Numbered from the stretch's first letter, positions 1 to 13,614 are shown. The stretch: DNA of 64,000 nt from Amycolatopsis aidingensis (GCF_018885265.1 NZ_CP076538.1:4500001-4564000), one strand, 5' to 3'. The notes: generated by a model not told the origin, from the sequence alone. Program-made: numbers and translations.

Positions 1-1104
<1,104 letters not shown>

Positions 1105-1108
<4 letters not shown>

Positions 1109-1512
1109 CGCTTACCACCCCGCACCCGCCGGAGGACGTGCTTGTTGGTGCCCTCGGCCTTGGCCTTGCGGCGGGCCCGCACGGCCTTGCTGACGCCGTA
1201 GGACAGTGCGGCGGTCTTGACCAGCGGTCCACCGAGGGTCGCGGTGAACACCGAGGACAGCGCCGAAACGTTGCCGGAAACGGCCTGCGCGTTGGCCGTG
1301 ATGCCGTCGACCCGCTCCAGCTGGGTGTTCACGTGGGTGATGGTGTCGTTGGCGCCGTGCAGCAAGGGGTCGGTGTTCTCGTGTGCCTTGCGGATCGCGA
1401 CCGTCGCCTCGTCGAGCGTGCGGGCAAGCTTGAGCAGCGGGATCGCCAGCAACAACACCAGCAGCACGAAGGCGCCTGCGGCGATCAACGCGGCGATCTG
1501 CGTGGGCGACAC
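1105..1512 (-). CDS. DUF948-containing membrane protein
   Basis: A 135-residue protein with an N-terminal transmembrane helix (residues about 6-28), then a long helical region with regularly spaced hydrophobics (LARTLDEATVAIRKAHENTDPLL…VDGITANAQAVSGNVSALSS) typical of DUF948, and a basic C-terminal tail rich in Arg/Lys. The start is GTG at 1512 with GGAGGG just upstream. It is the first gene of a DUF948–DUF6167–alaS run on the minus strand. The molecular role is not known; the arrangement of one membrane anchor plus a coiled region suggests a membrane-tethered scaffold, which is inference. Confidence 0.85.
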
Positions 1513-1712
1513 GTGCCCTCCAAATTGTCCGGGTAGGCGGCTTTCGAGGTTCGCGGAATTGCCGGTCAGGCTACCGCGCCGCCTCGGCAGCGGCCCGGCG
1601 GCCCACCGTAGCCGCCCGGCCGCCGTGCGGTACTACTTCCGGCCCGGTTCATCGGTCTGATCTTCCCGCTGGATTCTTGTCCCGTTCACCTCGCCAGGCG
1701 AGGCTGGCGCCC

Positions 1713-3803
1713 ATGCCGACCGTCTCCCGCCGCCACCTGCTTGGCCTTTCCGGAGCCGTCACCGGCGGCCTCGCCGCCTCCCTGCTGCCGCCCTCGCTGC
1801 ACGCCGCCATGGCGCGGCCGATGCGCCGCGGCGGCATGGAGGCCGTCGAGCACGTGATCGTGCTGATGCAGGAGAACCGCTCCTTCGACCACTACTTCGG
1901 CAGCCTGCGCGGGGTGCGCGGCTTCGGGGACCCGCACCCGCTCGAGCTGCCCGGCGGCGAGCCGGTGTTCGCCCAGCCGCGGCCGGGGGGCGGCAGCGTG
2001 CTGCCGTTCTCGCTGCGCGCGCAGGCCGAGCGGGAGGGCCGCGACCCCGCCGACATCCAGTATCTCGGGGCGCTGCCGCACGGCTGGGGCGACGCCACCG
2101 GCGCATGGGGCCGCGGCTGGTACGACGACTGGATCGCGCACAAGGGCGCGGCCACCATGACCTACTACGACCGCGCCGACATCGCGCTGCAGTACGAACT
2201 GGCCGACACCTTCACCGTCTGCGACGCCTATCACTGCTCGGTGTTCGGATCCACCAACCCGAACCGCAACTTCCTGTGGAGCGGAACGGTGGGCTCCGAG
2301 CCGGGCGGCGGCGGGCGGGCGGTCACCAACGCCGCCTACTCCTACGACCACCCTGGCTACGAGTGGACGACCTACCCGCAGCGGCTGGCGGCCGCGGGCG
2401 TGTCCTGGCGGATCTACCAGGAGTGGGACAACTTCACCGACAACGCCGTGGAGTACTTCCGCCCGTGGAAGGAGATCGGCCGCAGGATCCTGGCCGCGGT
2501 GGACGGGGAGTACCGCACCACCGAGGAGTTCTACCTCGGCCTGTTCGGCAGGCCCGAGCCGGAGCGGGAGCGGCTGCTGGCCCAGTTCGAGGCCGGGCGC
2601 GCCGCGCTCAGCCCCGCCGAGCGCGACCTGTTCGACCGTGCCGCCTACCGCGGGGCGCCCGGCAGCCTGCTGCCCAGGCTGCGCGCCGACATCGCGGCGG
2701 GCACCCTGCCAAGGGTGTCCTGGCTGGTGCCGCCCGCGGCCGACTCCGAGCACCCCAGCGCGTCCACCCCGGTGGGCAGCGCCAACTTCGTCTACCGGGT
2801 GCTGGACGCGATCGCGGCCGACCCAGGAGTGTGGTCGTCCACCGCCCTGTTCCTCACCTTCGACGAGAACGACGGCTATTTCGACCACGTGCCGCCGCCG
2901 GTCCCGCCCGCGGTGGAAGGCGACGACGCCGACCATGTGCACGGCGTGCCGCTGGGGCTGGGGCCGCGGGTGCCGATGACGGTGGTTTCGCCGTGGACCA
3001 TCGGCGGCTTCGTGGACTCGCAGGTCTACGACCACACCTCGGTGCTGCGGTTCCTGGAGCGCTGGACCGGGGTGGGCGAGCCGAACATCAGCCCGTGGCG
3101 CCGCACCGTGGCGGGCGATCTCACCGGGGCGTTCGACTTCGGGCGGGCCGGGCGGTCGCCCCGGCTGCGCAGGCCGGGTCCGGTACCGGACCCGGTGGGC
3201 CGCTGGCACCCCGAGCCCCCGCGGGCGCAGCGGATGCCGTCGGCCGAGCCAGGGCGGCGGGCCGCGCGCCCCCTGCCCTACCAGCCCACCGTGTCCGGGT
3301 CCGTGCGGCACGGCGAGCTGGCGCTGCGGCTGCGCAACCGCGGGCGGGCGAGCGCCCACTTCGCCGTCTACCCCTACTCCGGCGAGCTGCCGGAGCCCGC
3401 GCATCACGATGTCGAGCGGGAGCACACCGAGCACCTCCGGCTGCCCGCGGACGGTTACCGGGTGGTCGTGCAGGGCCCGAACCGGTCCTGGTGGGAACTG
3501 CGCGGCAGCCGGTCCGGGCCCGCGGCCGGGGTGGACGTGCGCACCCGGCTGCTGCCGCACCGCTGCGGGGTGGAGTTCGTCCTGGTCAACGGCGGGAGCG
3601 AGGCGTTGCTGCTGCGCCTTTCGGCCACCCGCCACGCCCGCACGACCCGGTTCGTCCGGCTCGGTCCCGGCCGGTCGGCGACGGTGGCCTGGCCTGCCTG
3701 GCACGGCTGGTACGACCTGGCCGTCAGCACCGAGGCCGACCCCGCCTTCCTGCGCACCCTCACCGGCCGGGTGGAGAACGGCCGCCCCGGGATCTCCGGC
3801 TGA
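1713..3803 (+). CDS. Tat-exported phospholipase C (phosphoesterase family)
   Basis: A secreted bacterial phospholipase C of about 696 residues that hydrolyses phospholipid head groups. I place the start at ATG 1713 because it puts the twin-arginine motif SRRHLLGLSG close to the N-terminus, followed by a hydrophobic stretch and an Ala-rich cleavage region; an upstream TTG at 1677 is less likely. The phosphoesterase domain shows MQENRSFDHYFG, GSTNPNRNFLWSG, FLTFDENDGYFDHVPPP and a GPRVPMTVVSPWT block. The last ~190 residues look like two copies of the C-terminal DUF756 beta domain seen in this family (starting near YQPTVSGSV and near GVDVRTRLLP). It stands alone. Substrate preference cannot be told from sequence. 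Confidence 0.92.
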   Translation: MPTVSRRHLLGLSGAVTGGLAASLLPPSLHAAMARPMRRGGMEAVEHVIVLMQENRSFDHYFGSLRGVRGFGDPHPLELPGGEPVFAQPRPGGGSVLPFSLRAQAEREGRDPADIQYLGALPHGWGDATGAWGRGWYDDWIAHKGAATMTYYDRADIALQYELADTFTVCDAYHCSVFGSTNPNRNFLWSGTVGSEPGGGGRAVTNAAYSYDHPGYEWTTYPQRLAAAGVSWRIYQEWDNFTDNAVEYFRPWKEIGRRILAAVDGEYRTTEEFYLGLFGRPEPERERLLAQFEAGRAALSPAERDLFDRAAYRGAPGSLLPRLRADIAAGTLPRVSWLVPPAADSEHPSASTPVGSANFVYRVLDAIAADPGVWSSTALFLTFDENDGYFDHVPPPVPPAVEGDDADHVHGVPLGLGPRVPMTVVSPWTIGGFVDSQVYDHTSVLRFLERWTGVGEPNISPWRRTVAGDLTGAFDFGRAGRSPRLRRPGPVPDPVGRWHPEPPRAQRMPSAEPGRRAARPLPYQPTVSGSVRHGELALRLRNRGRASAHFAVYPYSGELPEPAHHDVEREHTEHLRLPADGYRVVVQGPNRSWWELRGSRSGPAAGVDVRTRLLPHRCGVEFVLVNGGSEALLLRLSATRHARTTRFVRLGPGRSATVAWPAWHGWYDLAVSTEADPAFLRTLTGRVENGRPGISG

Positions 3804-3856
3804 GGAACCGGCACTGAGCACAGCGGAGCGGGCGAAGGCGGGCTACGATCACGGAG

Positions 3857-4300
3857 ATGACCAGCAGACCCGCCGCGACCCAGCACCTACAGGACCTCGC
3901 CCGGCTGCGTCGCGTCCGTGACCGGATCGACCGGGAGTACACCCAGCCGCTGGACGTCGAGGCGCTGGCCCGTGGTGCGCATATGTCGGCGGGGCATCTC
4001 AGCCGCGAGTTCCGTCGCGCTTACGGAGAGTCACCGTACAGCTACCTGATGACCCGGCGGATCGAACGCGCCATGGCGCTGCTGCGCCGGGGCGACCTCA
4101 GCGTCACCGAGGTCTGCTTCGCGGTCGGCTGCACCTCGCTGGGTACCTTCAGCACCCGGTTCGCCGAACTGGTCGGCATGCCACCCAGCACCTACCGCAG
4201 CCAGGCCGCGGGCGCGACGGCGGGTATCCCCTCCTGCGTGGCGAAACAGGTGACCAGACCGGTCAGGAATCGAGAAGCGCGGTCGCCGAGCCACACCTAG
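3857..4300 (+). CDS. Short AraC-family transcriptional regulator
   Basis: A 147-residue DNA-binding protein consisting almost only of the AraC double helix-turn-helix: LDVEALARGAHMSAGHLSREFRRAYGESPYSYL (first HTH) and LSVTEVCFAVGCTSLGTFSTRFAELVGMPPSTYR (second HTH with the family signature). There is no N-terminal sensor domain. A TACGAT hexamer lies 7 nt before the ATG, so the message may be nearly leaderless, although GGAG also abuts the start. It leads a same-strand cassette with the UvrA-like gene 42 nt downstream and a VOC protein after that. Regulators of this short type are commonly paired with VOC proteins in actinomycetes, suggesting it controls these two genes. Confidence 0.9.
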   Translation: MTSRPAATQHLQDLARLRRVRDRIDREYTQPLDVEALARGAHMSAGHLSREFRRAYGESPYSYLMTRRIERAMALLRRGDLSVTEVCFAVGCTSLGTFSTRFAELVGMPPSTYRSQAAGATAGIPSCVAKQVTRPVRNREARSPSHT

Positions 4301-4342
4301 CGTGCTCAGCATGCACCAGAACACGATGAGCACGGAGACACC

Positions 4343-6733
<2,391 letters not shown>

Positions 6734-6749
6734 ATCCAGGAGCCTGAGC

Positions 6750-7160
6750 ATGAGTATCACGATTCACGCGAGCTTCCTCCCGCACGAGGATCCGGAGGCC
6801 TCGCTGACCTTCTACCGCGACGTCCTTGGCTTCGAGGTCCGCACCGACGTGGGCTACGCGGGGATGCGCTGGATCACGGTCGGCCCTGCGGACCAGCCCG
6901 GCACCTCCATCGTGCTGCAGCCACCCGCCGCCGACCCCGCCATCACCGAGGAGGAGCGCCGCACGATCGCCGAGATGATGGCCAAGGGCAGCTACGCGGG
7001 CATCCTGCTGGCCACCGAGGATCTGGACGGCACCTTCGCCCGGCTGCGGGAACACGAGGCCGATATCGTCCAGGAGCCCGCCGAGCAGCCCTACGGCGTA
7101 CGCGACTGCGCCGTCCGCGACCCCGCGGGCAACCTGCTGCGGATCCAGCAGCTCCGCTGA
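6750..7160 (+). CDS. VOC (glyoxalase/bleomycin-resistance) family protein
   Basis: A 136-residue protein of the vicinal-oxygen-chelate fold with the typical two beta-alpha-beta-beta-beta halves: SFLPHEDPEASLTFYRDVLGFEVRTDV at the start and FARLREHEADIVQEPAEQPYGVRDCAVRDPAGNLLRIQQL at the end. The ATG at 6750 (MSITIHASFL) lies 16 nt after the UvrA-like stop and is preceded by AGGAG; an upstream in-frame extension overlapping the ATPase gene is not credible. Members of this fold bind small toxins or act as metal-dependent enzymes. Its place behind a UvrA-like ATPase and an AraC regulator suggests a role in drug binding or modification, but the ligand is unknown. Confidence 0.9.
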   Translation: MSITIHASFLPHEDPEASLTFYRDVLGFEVRTDVGYAGMRWITVGPADQPGTSIVLQPPAADPAITEEERRTIAEMMAKGSYAGILLATEDLDGTFARLREHEADIVQEPAEQPYGVRDCAVRDPAGNLLRIQQLR

Positions 7161-7180
7161 GAATCCGTCCGGGGCTGGGC

Positions 7181-8566
7181 TCAGTCGCCACGAATGGTGC
7201 GGCGCAGCTTGGGGACGCGCTCGGCGAGGGTGCGCTCGGCACCGCGCTGGGTCGGGTGGTAGTAGTCCTGGCCGACCAGCTCGTCCGGCGGGTACTGCTG
7301 GGCGAGCACGCCCTCGGGGACGTCATGCGGGTACTGGTAACCCTGCGCGTTGCCGAGCTTGGCGGCCCCGGCGTAGTGCCCGTCCCGCAGGTGCGGTGGC
7401 ACGGTCCCGATCCGGCCGGACCGCACGTCGGCCAGCGCGGCGTCGATTCCGGCGATCACCGCGTTGGACTTCGGTGCGGTCGCCAGGTGCACGGTGGCCT
7501 GGGCCAGCGCGAGCCTGCCCTCCGGCATGCCGATGAACTGCACGGCATGCGCGGCCGCCACGGCCGACTGCAGCGCCGTGGGGTCGGCCATGCCGATGTC
7601 CTCGCTGGCGTGCACCACCAGCCTGCGGGCCAGGAACCGCGGGTCCTCCCCCGCCTCGATCATCCGGGCCAGGTAGTGCAGCGCGGCGTCCACATCGGAG
7701 CCGCGGATCGACTTGATGAACGCGCTGATCACGTCGTAGTGCTGGTCCCCGTCGCGGTCGTAGCGCACCGCAGCCTTGTCCACCGTCGACTCCACGGTGG
7801 CCAGGTCGACCACCCCGTGTTCGGTCGCCGCGGTCGCGTCGGCGGCCGCCTCCAGCGCGGTGAGCGCCCGGCGGGCGTCCCCGGATGCCAGCCGCACCAG
7901 ATGGTCCTCGGCCTCCTCGGTGAGCTCGATCCGCCCGTCCAGCCCGCGTTCCTCGGCCAGGGCACGCCGGATCAGATCGCGGATGTCGGCGTCGGTGAGC
8001 GGGCGCAGCTGCAGCACCAGGGAGCGGGACAGCAGCGGGGAGACCACGGAGAAGGACGGGTTCTCGGTGGTGGCGGCCACCAGCAGCACCGTCCGGTCCT
8101 CCACGGCGCCGAGCAGCGCGTCCTGCTGGGTCTTGGAGAAGCGGTGCACCTCGTCGATGAACAGCACCGTGTTCTCCGCGTTGTAGTTGCGCCTGCGCCG
8201 CGCCTCCTCGATGACCCCGCGCACCTCCTTCACCCCTGCCGACAGCGCCGACAGCGCAACGAACCGCCTGCCGGTGGCGGTGGAGACCAGGTTCGCCAGG
8301 GTGGTCTTGCCGGTGCCCGGCGGCCCGTAGAGCAGGACCGACGCCGGTGCCGCCCCCTCGACGAGCCTGCGCAGCGGCGCACCCTCGCCGAGCAGGTGCT
8401 GCTGGCCGACCACCTCGTCCAGGGCGCGCGGGCGCATCCGCACCGCCAGCGGCGAGCCGGGCGGCAGCGGCCGTTCCTGCCTGGGCGCGGCCGGTGCCTG
8501 CGGGTCCGGTGGCTCCGGCGGGGCAGCCAGGTCCGGGTTCACCGTGAACAGTTCGTCTTGTTCCAC
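7181..8566 (-). CDS. rarA: Replication-associated recombination protein A (RarA/MgsA AAA+ ATPase)
   Basis: A clamp-loader-like AAA+ ATPase acting at stalled replication forks. It shows Walker [11 protein letters not shown], Walker [10 protein letters not shown], sensor-1 ATTENPSF, the arginine-finger region SPLLSRS, and the C-terminal RarA block ([22 protein letters not shown] and [21 protein letters not shown]). I chose the GTG at 8566 (VEQDELF), which gives 461 residues; the frame stays open to 8638, so a longer N-terminus cannot be excluded. A metallophosphoesterase gene starts divergently at 8656. The position between alaS and aspS matches Rv2559c in M. tuberculosis. No LexA box is visible upstream. 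Confidence 0.93.
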   Translation of the reverse strand: MEQDELFTVNPDLAAPPEPPDPQAPAAPRQERPLPPGSPLAVRMRPRALDEVVGQQHLLGEGAPLRRLVEGAAPASVLLYGPPGTGKTTLANLVSTATGRRFVALSALSAGVKEVRGVIEEARRRRNYNAENTVLFIDEVHRFSKTQQDALLGAVEDRTVLLVAATTENPSFSVVSPLLSRSLVLQLRPLTDADIRDLIRRALAEERGLDGRIELTEEAEDHLVRLASGDARRALTALEAAADATAATEHGVVDLATVESTVDKAAVRYDRDGDQHYDVISAFIKSIRGSDVDAALHYLARMIEAGEDPRFLARRLVVHASEDIGMADPTALQSAVAAAHAVQFIGMPEGRLALAQATVHLATAPKSNAVIAGIDAALADVRSGRIGTVPPHLRDGHYAGAAKLGNAQGYQYPHDVPEGVLAQQYPPDELVGQDYYHPTQRGAERTLAERVPKLRRTIRGD

Positions 8567-8655
8567 GCCGTCGACGGTAGCCGCAGGGGCGGACACCGTG
8601 TGCGCCCACCGCGAACAGGCCCACGTCGCCGCCCGCACCTGGCCAGAATGTACCC

Positions 8656-9417
8656 ATGATCGAACGCGTTGCCGTGCTGTCCGATATCCACGGCGTCCTG
8701 CCCGCGCTGCAGGCCGTGCTCGCCGAACCCGAAGTGGCCGCGGCCGACCTGGTGCTGCTCACCGGGGACATGGCCGCCGGACCGCAGCCAAGCGCCACCA
8801 TGGACCTGCTGGCCGGGCTGGGTGAGCGGGCGCTGTGGGTGAGCGGAAACGCCGACCGGGAACTGGTCACCCTGGCCGGGGGCGGGCAGACCGAGATCCC
8901 CGACCCGATCGCGCCATGGGCGGCCGGGCAGCTGACCCCGGCGCAGCTGGAGCGGCTGGCCGCGCTGCCTGCCACCGCAAGCGTGGAGGTCCGCGGGCTC
9001 GGGCCGGTGCTGTTCTGCCACGCCACCCCGCGCGATGACGAGGAGATCGTGCTGGCGGACAGCGCGCCCGCCCGCTGGCTGGAGGTACTGGACGGGGTGG
9101 ACCCGCGGGTGCGGACGGTGGTGTGCGGGCACACGCATATGCCGTTCACCCGGCTGGTCGGCGGCCGGACCGTGGTGAACCCCGGCAGCGTGGGAATGCC
9201 CTACGGCACGGCAGGGGCGCACTGGGCGCTGCTCGGCGGCTCAGCCGGTCCGGCGATCCAGTTGCGGCGCACGATGTTCGACACCGAGGCGGCCTGTAAG
9301 TCCATTATGGACACATCGGGATACCCCGGGGTAGCGGAGTGGGTGGACACCTTCGTCCGCAACCCCGCCTCCGACCTGGAGGCGCATGCCGTGTTCGCGC
9401 CGCTGGACGGGCGCTGA
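8656..9417 (+). CDS. Calcineurin-like metallophosphoesterase
   Basis: A 253-residue cytoplasmic phosphoesterase with the full set of dimetal motifs: SDIHG (residues 9-13), [17 protein letters not shown], and [10 protein letters not shown] followed by [10 protein letters not shown]. This pattern is that of the YfcE/MJ0936-like group, whose members hydrolyse phosphodiesters or phosphomonoesters in vitro. There is no signal peptide. A CAGAAT hexamer ends 6 nt before the ATG and no Shine-Dalgarno is seen, so the message may be leaderless. It is divergent from rarA and convergent with the SGNH esterase gene. Natural substrate unknown. Confidence 0.93.
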   Translation: MIERVAVLSDIHGVLPALQAVLAEPEVAAADLVLLTGDMAAGPQPSATMDLLAGLGERALWVSGNADRELVTLAGGGQTEIPDPIAPWAAGQLTPAQLERLAALPATASVEVRGLGPVLFCHATPRDDEEIVLADSAPARWLEVLDGVDPRVRTVVCGHTHMPFTRLVGGRTVVNPGSVGMPYGTAGAHWALLGGSAGPAIQLRRTMFDTEAACKSIMDTSGYPGVAEWVDTFVRNPASDLEAHAVFAPLDGR

Positions 9418-9437
9418 CCGGCCGCCGCGCGGAAGTT

Positions 9438-10301
9438 TCAGCGGTGCCCGCGCTCGGCCGCGGAGCGCAGCATGATGCCAGCCGCGTGCGGAACCAGGTC
9501 CCGGCCCCGCCGCCACAACCACGGAATCCCCTTCACCAGCAGCCAGCCGACATGGTCGAGGGTGCTGGTAGCGACCCCGCCGGACTGTTCGAGGCTGACC
9601 GGCTCCGGCACCGCGAAACCGGCTTCGGCGAGCAGGCCGGTGAACCCGCGGGCCAGCAGCCGGTGCCCGAGTTCCGAGGGATGCAGCCGGTCCACGCTCC
9701 AGGCCGGCAGGTCATAGGTCCCCGGTAGGGTGGACAGGTCGAGGCAGGGCACCCGGTGCCTGGCGACCACGATGTCGATCGCCTCGTTCAGCTCGTCGAT
9801 GCGCGATTTCAACGCCCGGTACAGCGGCCGCGGCAGCCGGAACACCTTGCCGTGGTCATGGAAGCGCAGCGGCACCACGGTGGTCCCGCCCGCCCGCAGT
9901 GCCCCCACCACGTCGTCCAGATGCTCGGCGACGACGGCGGGGGCGAAGTCCGACCGCAGGGTGTCGTTCATGCCGACGATCACCAGCGCGATATCGGGGC
10001 GGAGGTCGAGCGCGGCCGGCAGTTGCTCGTCCCGGACGCAGCGCATCCTGGCTCCGGTGAAGGAGGTGTTCAGGTACCCGTCCGCGCCGACGCCGAGTGC
10101 GGCCGCGACGAACGGGCCGACACCGCGCCAGCCGCCGGGAATCCGGTCACCGAGGCCGACGGCGGTGGAGTCGCCGAGTACGGCCAGCGTGTGCGCACGG
10201 CGTGGCGCGGCCGGTGCCGTCGTGGGTGGGGTGGGTAGGGGCTCGGTGGTCGTCGGAGTGACGTTCTCGCTCACCACGGTCACGCTCCGACGATCAGCCA
10301 C
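9438..10301 (-). CDS. SGNH/GDSL-family hydrolase
   Basis: A 287-residue esterase/lipase-like protein. After a low-complexity Thr/Pro-rich N-terminus the catalytic blocks follow: LAVLGDSTAVG (nucleophile Ser), TSFTGAR (block II Gly region), VGMNDTLR (block III Asn) and DRLHPSELGHRL (Asp/His pair). No clear signal peptide or transmembrane helix is seen, so it is probably cytoplasmic. The start at 10301 (MADRR) is the longest; GTG at 10277 (VVSENV) is an alternative. It sits between the phosphoesterase (tail to tail) and the APH-like gene (same strand). Substrate cannot be predicted. Confidence 0.88.
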   Translation of the reverse strand: MADRRSVTVVSENVTPTTTEPLPTPPTTAPAAPRRAHTLAVLGDSTAVGLGDRIPGGWRGVGPFVAAALGVGADGYLNTSFTGARMRCVRDEQLPAALDLRPDIALVIVGMNDTLRSDFAPAVVAEHLDDVVGALRAGGTTVVPLRFHDHGKVFRLPRPLYRALKSRIDELNEAIDIVVARHRVPCLDLSTLPGTYDLPAWSVDRLHPSELGHRLLARGFTGLLAEAGFAVPEPVSLEQSGGVATSTLDHVGWLLVKGIPWLWRRGRDLVPHAAGIMLRSAAERGHR

Positions 10302-10331
10302 CCAGGCTCACCGGTGGTGATCTCCGGGTAA

Positions 10332-10349
10332 CGAGGCGCGGACGCCTCG
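10332..10349 (-). terminator. GC hairpin after the APH-like gene
   Basis: A 7-bp perfect stem CGAGGCG / CGCCTCG with a four-base loop, 27-44 nt beyond the stop codon of the upstream minus-strand gene and just before the SGNH hydrolase start. There is no U-tract, as is usual for actinomycete hairpin terminators. It may separate the two transcription units; this is inferred from position only. Confidence 0.45.
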
Positions 10350-10375
10350 GCGAATCCTCGGTGCGCGCCCTGACC

Positions 10376-11566
10376 TCAGCGGAAAGCCGGGTACAGCGCC
10401 AGCTCCAGGCCAGGGCCGAAGGTCGCGTCCAGCGCCGCCGCCACGGTCCAGGCGTGCGCGGCGATCTCGTCGGCCTCCGCCCGCTCGGCATGCCGGGCCA
10501 GGTCCCGCCACCAGGTCACCAGCGCGGCGGGCCTGCCGGTCGGCCGCGCGCCATCGTGCGGCATGGCCTGCAGCAGCTCCCAGGTCGACCACCACACCAG
10601 TACCTGCTGGCTGCCCAGCAGGTACTCCGACAGCGTTTCGTCGTCGGCGAGCGCGGGCCACAGATCGGCGACCTCCGCCCGCCAAGCTGCGATCATCGCC
10701 TCGCTCATCCCGGCGGGCAGCGCCAGCGCATCCGGGCTGGACACGAACGGCACCCGCAGGTGGCCCGCGTCGATCAGCGCGTTGCGCACGCGACCGTGCT
10801 CGAAGTCGAGGAAGCGAACCCCCTCGTTGGTCACCAGGTTGTTGTCCGGCCACAGCTCGACCGGGCTGAAGGCGCGGTAGCAGGCGGAACGGGCCTTCTC
10901 GGCCGCACGCTCGGCGATCTCGCGCACCGCGGCAGGGGTGGACACGCCGAGCCTGCGTTCCAGCAGCGCGGGCAGTTGCGCGCAGGCCAGCACCCCGGTG
11001 GTGTCATCGCCCCGCGCCTTGCCGCCGAGCCTGCGCAGCAGGGCGTTGAAATCAGCTTCCCTGCTGGCGGTGCTGGCATGCAGCCTGCCGAGCGAACGGG
11101 ACCAGGACAGCAGTGCGGTCTCCGCGGCGCGGGCATCCGCGCCGTACAGCCGGTCCAGCAACGTCGGCGCCCCGCCGAGGTCATCGATGACCAGCACCCG
11201 GCGCACACCGTTGTGCGCCAACAACTCGGGGCACATGCGGTCTTCCGCGGACAGCGCGGTGAACAGCTGGTAGCTGACCGCCTCCTGGGCGAAGGGATCC
11301 GGCTCACCCGGACCCGGTTCGTCCGGATAGTGCTTGATGACCAGTGTGCGGGGCAGTGCGAACGGCGAGGAGTCCACCCTGGCCCGTACCACCGTCGCCG
11401 GGCCACTCCCAGCCAGGTCTTCCGGATCCACCAGGGTGATTGAGCTGCCGAAACGCTGCGAGAGCACCGCCTCGCCTGCTTCGATGGCGGCCCCGATCGC
11501 GAGAAGTTCCGCTCCAGCTCCGACAGTCGAATCGTCGGCAGAGGAGGTATCCACTGTCATTGTCAT
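10376..11566 (-). CDS. APH/choline-kinase-like phosphotransferase
   Basis: A protein of about 396 residues with the layout of aminoglycoside-phosphotransferase/choline-kinase-like proteins: an N-lobe with LPRTLVIKHYPDE (candidate ATP-binding Lys), a hinge RVLVIDDLGG, and a catalytic-loop region VELWPDNNLVTNEGVRFLDFEHG. In active kinases this region reads HGDxxxxN…DxE; here His-Gly-Asp is replaced by Trp-Pro-Asp, while the Asn and the D-F-E triplet are kept. Activity is therefore plausible but not certain. Two close ATGs (11566 and 11560) share an AGGG element; spacing favours the second. The protein ends well short of the next gene. No pathway context is evident. Confidence 0.72.
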   Translation of the reverse strand: MTMTVDTSSADDSTVGAGAELLAIGAAIEAGEAVLSQRFGSSITLVDPEDLAGSGPATVVRARVDSSPFALPRTLVIKHYPDEPGPGEPDPFAQEAVSYQLFTALSAEDRMCPELLAHNGVRRVLVIDDLGGAPTLLDRLYGADARAAETALLSWSRSLGRLHASTASREADFNALLRRLGGKARGDDTTGVLACAQLPALLERRLGVSTPAAVREIAERAAEKARSACYRAFSPVELWPDNNLVTNEGVRFLDFEHGRVRNALIDAGHLRVPFVSSPDALALPAGMSEAMIAAWRAEVADLWPALADDETLSEYLLGSQQVLVWWSTWELLQAMPHDGARPTGRPAALVTWWRDLARHAERAEADEIAAHAWTVAAALDATFGPGLELALYPAFR

Positions 11567-11784
11567 TGACCCTACTAGTGAGCGAGCAACCATTTCCACC
11601 GCGATCTCGGTGATGCTTTCGACTCGTGGCGCACACGCTCCGTGATGTCGATGTGACAACGGGCGTTTGGACTGTGCCGCCGGGCGGCCCGGCCGGAGGC
11701 AGAGGCGATCCCACCAAGGCAGGATCTGCCCATGGCGTCACAGCCCGATGACAGCATGCCACCGATGCGGTGTCGTGACGTGCG

Positions 11785-13551
11785 TTACGCCTCCGCCTGC
11801 GGCTTGGCGTCCACGCCCGCTTCCTTGCGTTGCGCTGCGGTGATCGGTGCCGGGGCACCGGTGAGCGGGTCGTAGCCACCACCGGTCTTCGGGAAGGCGA
11901 TCACCTCGCGCAGCGACTCGGCACCGGCGAGCAGCATCGTGATGCGGTCCCAGCCGAAGGCGACGCCACCGTGCGGAGGCGGACCGTACTGGAACGCGTC
12001 GAGCAGGAAGCCGAACTTCTCCTGGGCCTCCTGCCCGGAAATGCCCAGTATGTCGAAGACCCGCTTCTGCACATCGGCGCGATGGATACGAATTGATCCA
12101 CCGCCGATTTCGTTGCCGTTGCAGACAATGTCGTACGCATAGGCGAGGGCGTTCCCCGGGTCGGACTCGAATTTGTCCACCCATTCCGGAGTCGGCGAGG
12201 TGAACGCGTGGTGTAGCGCGGTCCAGTTGCCCGAGCCGACGGCGACGTCATCGGTCTCCTCGGCCGCCTCGAACAACGGGAAGTCCACCACCCACACGAA
12301 GGACCATGCCCCGGGGTCGATCAGCCCGAGCCGGTGCCCGATCTCCACCCTGGCCGCGCCGAGCAGCGCCCGCGCGGCTGAGGGCTTGTCGGCGGCGAAG
12401 AACACGCAGTCGCCGGGTTTCGCGCCGACCGCGTCGGCCAGTCCGACGCGCTCGTGCTCGGCGAGGTTCTTGGCGACCGGCCCGCCAAGGGTGCCGTCCT
12501 GCTCGATGAGCACATAGGCAAGGCCCTTGGCGCCGCGCTGCCGTGCCCACTCCTGCCAGGCGTCGAGCTGACGACGCGGCTGATCGGCCCCGCCCGCCAT
12601 CACCACGGCCCCAACGTAGGGCGCCTGGAACACCCGGAACGGGGTGTCCGCGAAGTACTCGGTGAGCTCGGTGATCTCCAGGTCGAACCGCAGGTCCGGC
12701 TTGTCCGTGCCGTACTTGGCCATCGCCTCGGCATAGCTGATCCGCGGGATCGGGCGGGGCACCTCGTGCCCGATCAGCCGCCAGAGCGCGGCGATGATCT
12801 CGTCCCCGAGCCCGATCACGTCGTCCTGGTCCACGAAGCTCATCTCGATGTCGAGCTGGGTGAACTCGGGCTGACGGTCGGCCCGGAAGTCCTCGTCCCG
12901 GTAACACCGGGCGATCTGGTAGTAGCGCTCCAGCCCGCCGACCATGAGCAGCTGCTTGAACAGCTGCGGGGACTGCGGCAGGGCGTACCAGGAGCCCGGC
13001 TTGAGCCGCGCGGGTACCACGAAGTCCCTGGCGCCCTCCGGGGTGGACCGGGTCATCGTCGGGGTCTCCACCTCGACGAAGTCCCTGGCGTGCAGCACCT
13101 CCCGTGCCACCCGGTTCACCTCGCTGCGCAGCCGCATCGCCGCCGCGGGCCCGGCCCGGCGCAGGTCGAGGTAGCGGTGCCGGAGCCGGACCTCCTCGCC
13201 GACCTCCAGCCGGTCGTCGATCGGGAACGGCAGCGGGGCGGCTTCGGACAGCACCTCCAGCCCGGTGGCCAGCACCTCGATCGCGCCGGTTGCGATCTCG
13301 GCGTTCTCGTTGCCCTCCGGCCGCGCGGCGACCTCGCCGGTGACCCGCAGGCAGAACTCGGCACGCAGGTCGTGCGCGCGCTCGGCCATCTCGCCCTCGC
13401 GGAAGACGACCTGCGCCACCCCGCTGGCGTCCCGCAGGTCGATGAAGATGACCCCGCCGTGATCGCGCCGCCTTGCCACCCAGCCGGTGAGGGTGACTGT
13501 TTGGCCGACATGCTCGGCACGCAGGGTGCCGGCGTTGTGGGTGCGAAGCAC
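11785..13551 (-). CDS. aspS: Aspartyl-tRNA synthetase
   Basis: A 588-residue class II synthetase charging tRNA-Asp (and possibly tRNA-Asn in organisms lacking AsnRS). Seen in order: the OB-fold anticodon-binding domain ([23 protein letters not shown]), motif 1/2 region ([25 protein letters not shown] and [25 protein letters not shown]), the bacterial GAD insertion, and motif 3 ([16 protein letters not shown]). The GTG at 13551 has GAGGAG upstream. Length and domains match the bacterial type, and position matches Rv2572c. A hairpin lies in the leader at 13597-13614. Confidence 0.97.
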   Translation of the reverse strand: MLRTHNAGTLRAEHVGQTVTLTGWVARRRDHGGVIFIDLRDASGVAQVVFREGEMAERAHDLRAEFCLRVTGEVAARPEGNENAEIATGAIEVLATGLEVLSEAAPLPFPIDDRLEVGEEVRLRHRYLDLRRAGPAAAMRLRSEVNRVAREVLHARDFVEVETPTMTRSTPEGARDFVVPARLKPGSWYALPQSPQLFKQLLMVGGLERYYQIARCYRDEDFRADRQPEFTQLDIEMSFVDQDDVIGLGDEIIAALWRLIGHEVPRPIPRISYAEAMAKYGTDKPDLRFDLEITELTEYFADTPFRVFQAPYVGAVVMAGGADQPRRQLDAWQEWARQRGAKGLAYVLIEQDGTLGGPVAKNLAEHERVGLADAVGAKPGDCVFFAADKPSAARALLGAARVEIGHRLGLIDPGAWSFVWVVDFPLFEAAEETDDVAVGSGNWTALHHAFTSPTPEWVDKFESDPGNALAYAYDIVCNGNEIGGGSIRIHRADVQKRVFDILGISGQEAQEKFGFLLDAFQYGPPPHGGVAFGWDRITMLLAGAESLREVIAFPKTGGGYDPLTGAPAPITAAQRKEAGVDAKPQAEA

Positions 13552-13596
13552 TGCGGTTGCTCTCCTCGTTCTTGCGGAACGCGTGATCGTCGGGCG

Positions 13597-13614
13597 TCGG
13601 CAGTTTTCTGCCGA
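13597..13614 (-). promoter_or_regulatory. Leader hairpin upstream of aspS
   Basis: A perfect 7-bp stem TCGGCAG / CTGCCGA with a four-base loop (AAAA on the coding strand), 46 nt before the aspS start. The rest of the 286-bp gap 13552-13837 also holds two overlapping inverted pairs near 13655-13710 (TCACCAG/CTGGTGA and CAGGGCA/TGCCCTG) that could form alternative structures. I see no T-box signature. Whether this is an attenuator, a terminator of the upstream radical SAM gene, or chance is open. Confidence 0.35.

Noticed and set aside
1686..3821. A 711-codon minus-strand open frame
   Set aside because: Shadow of the phospholipase C gene, whose catalytic motifs are on the plus strand.
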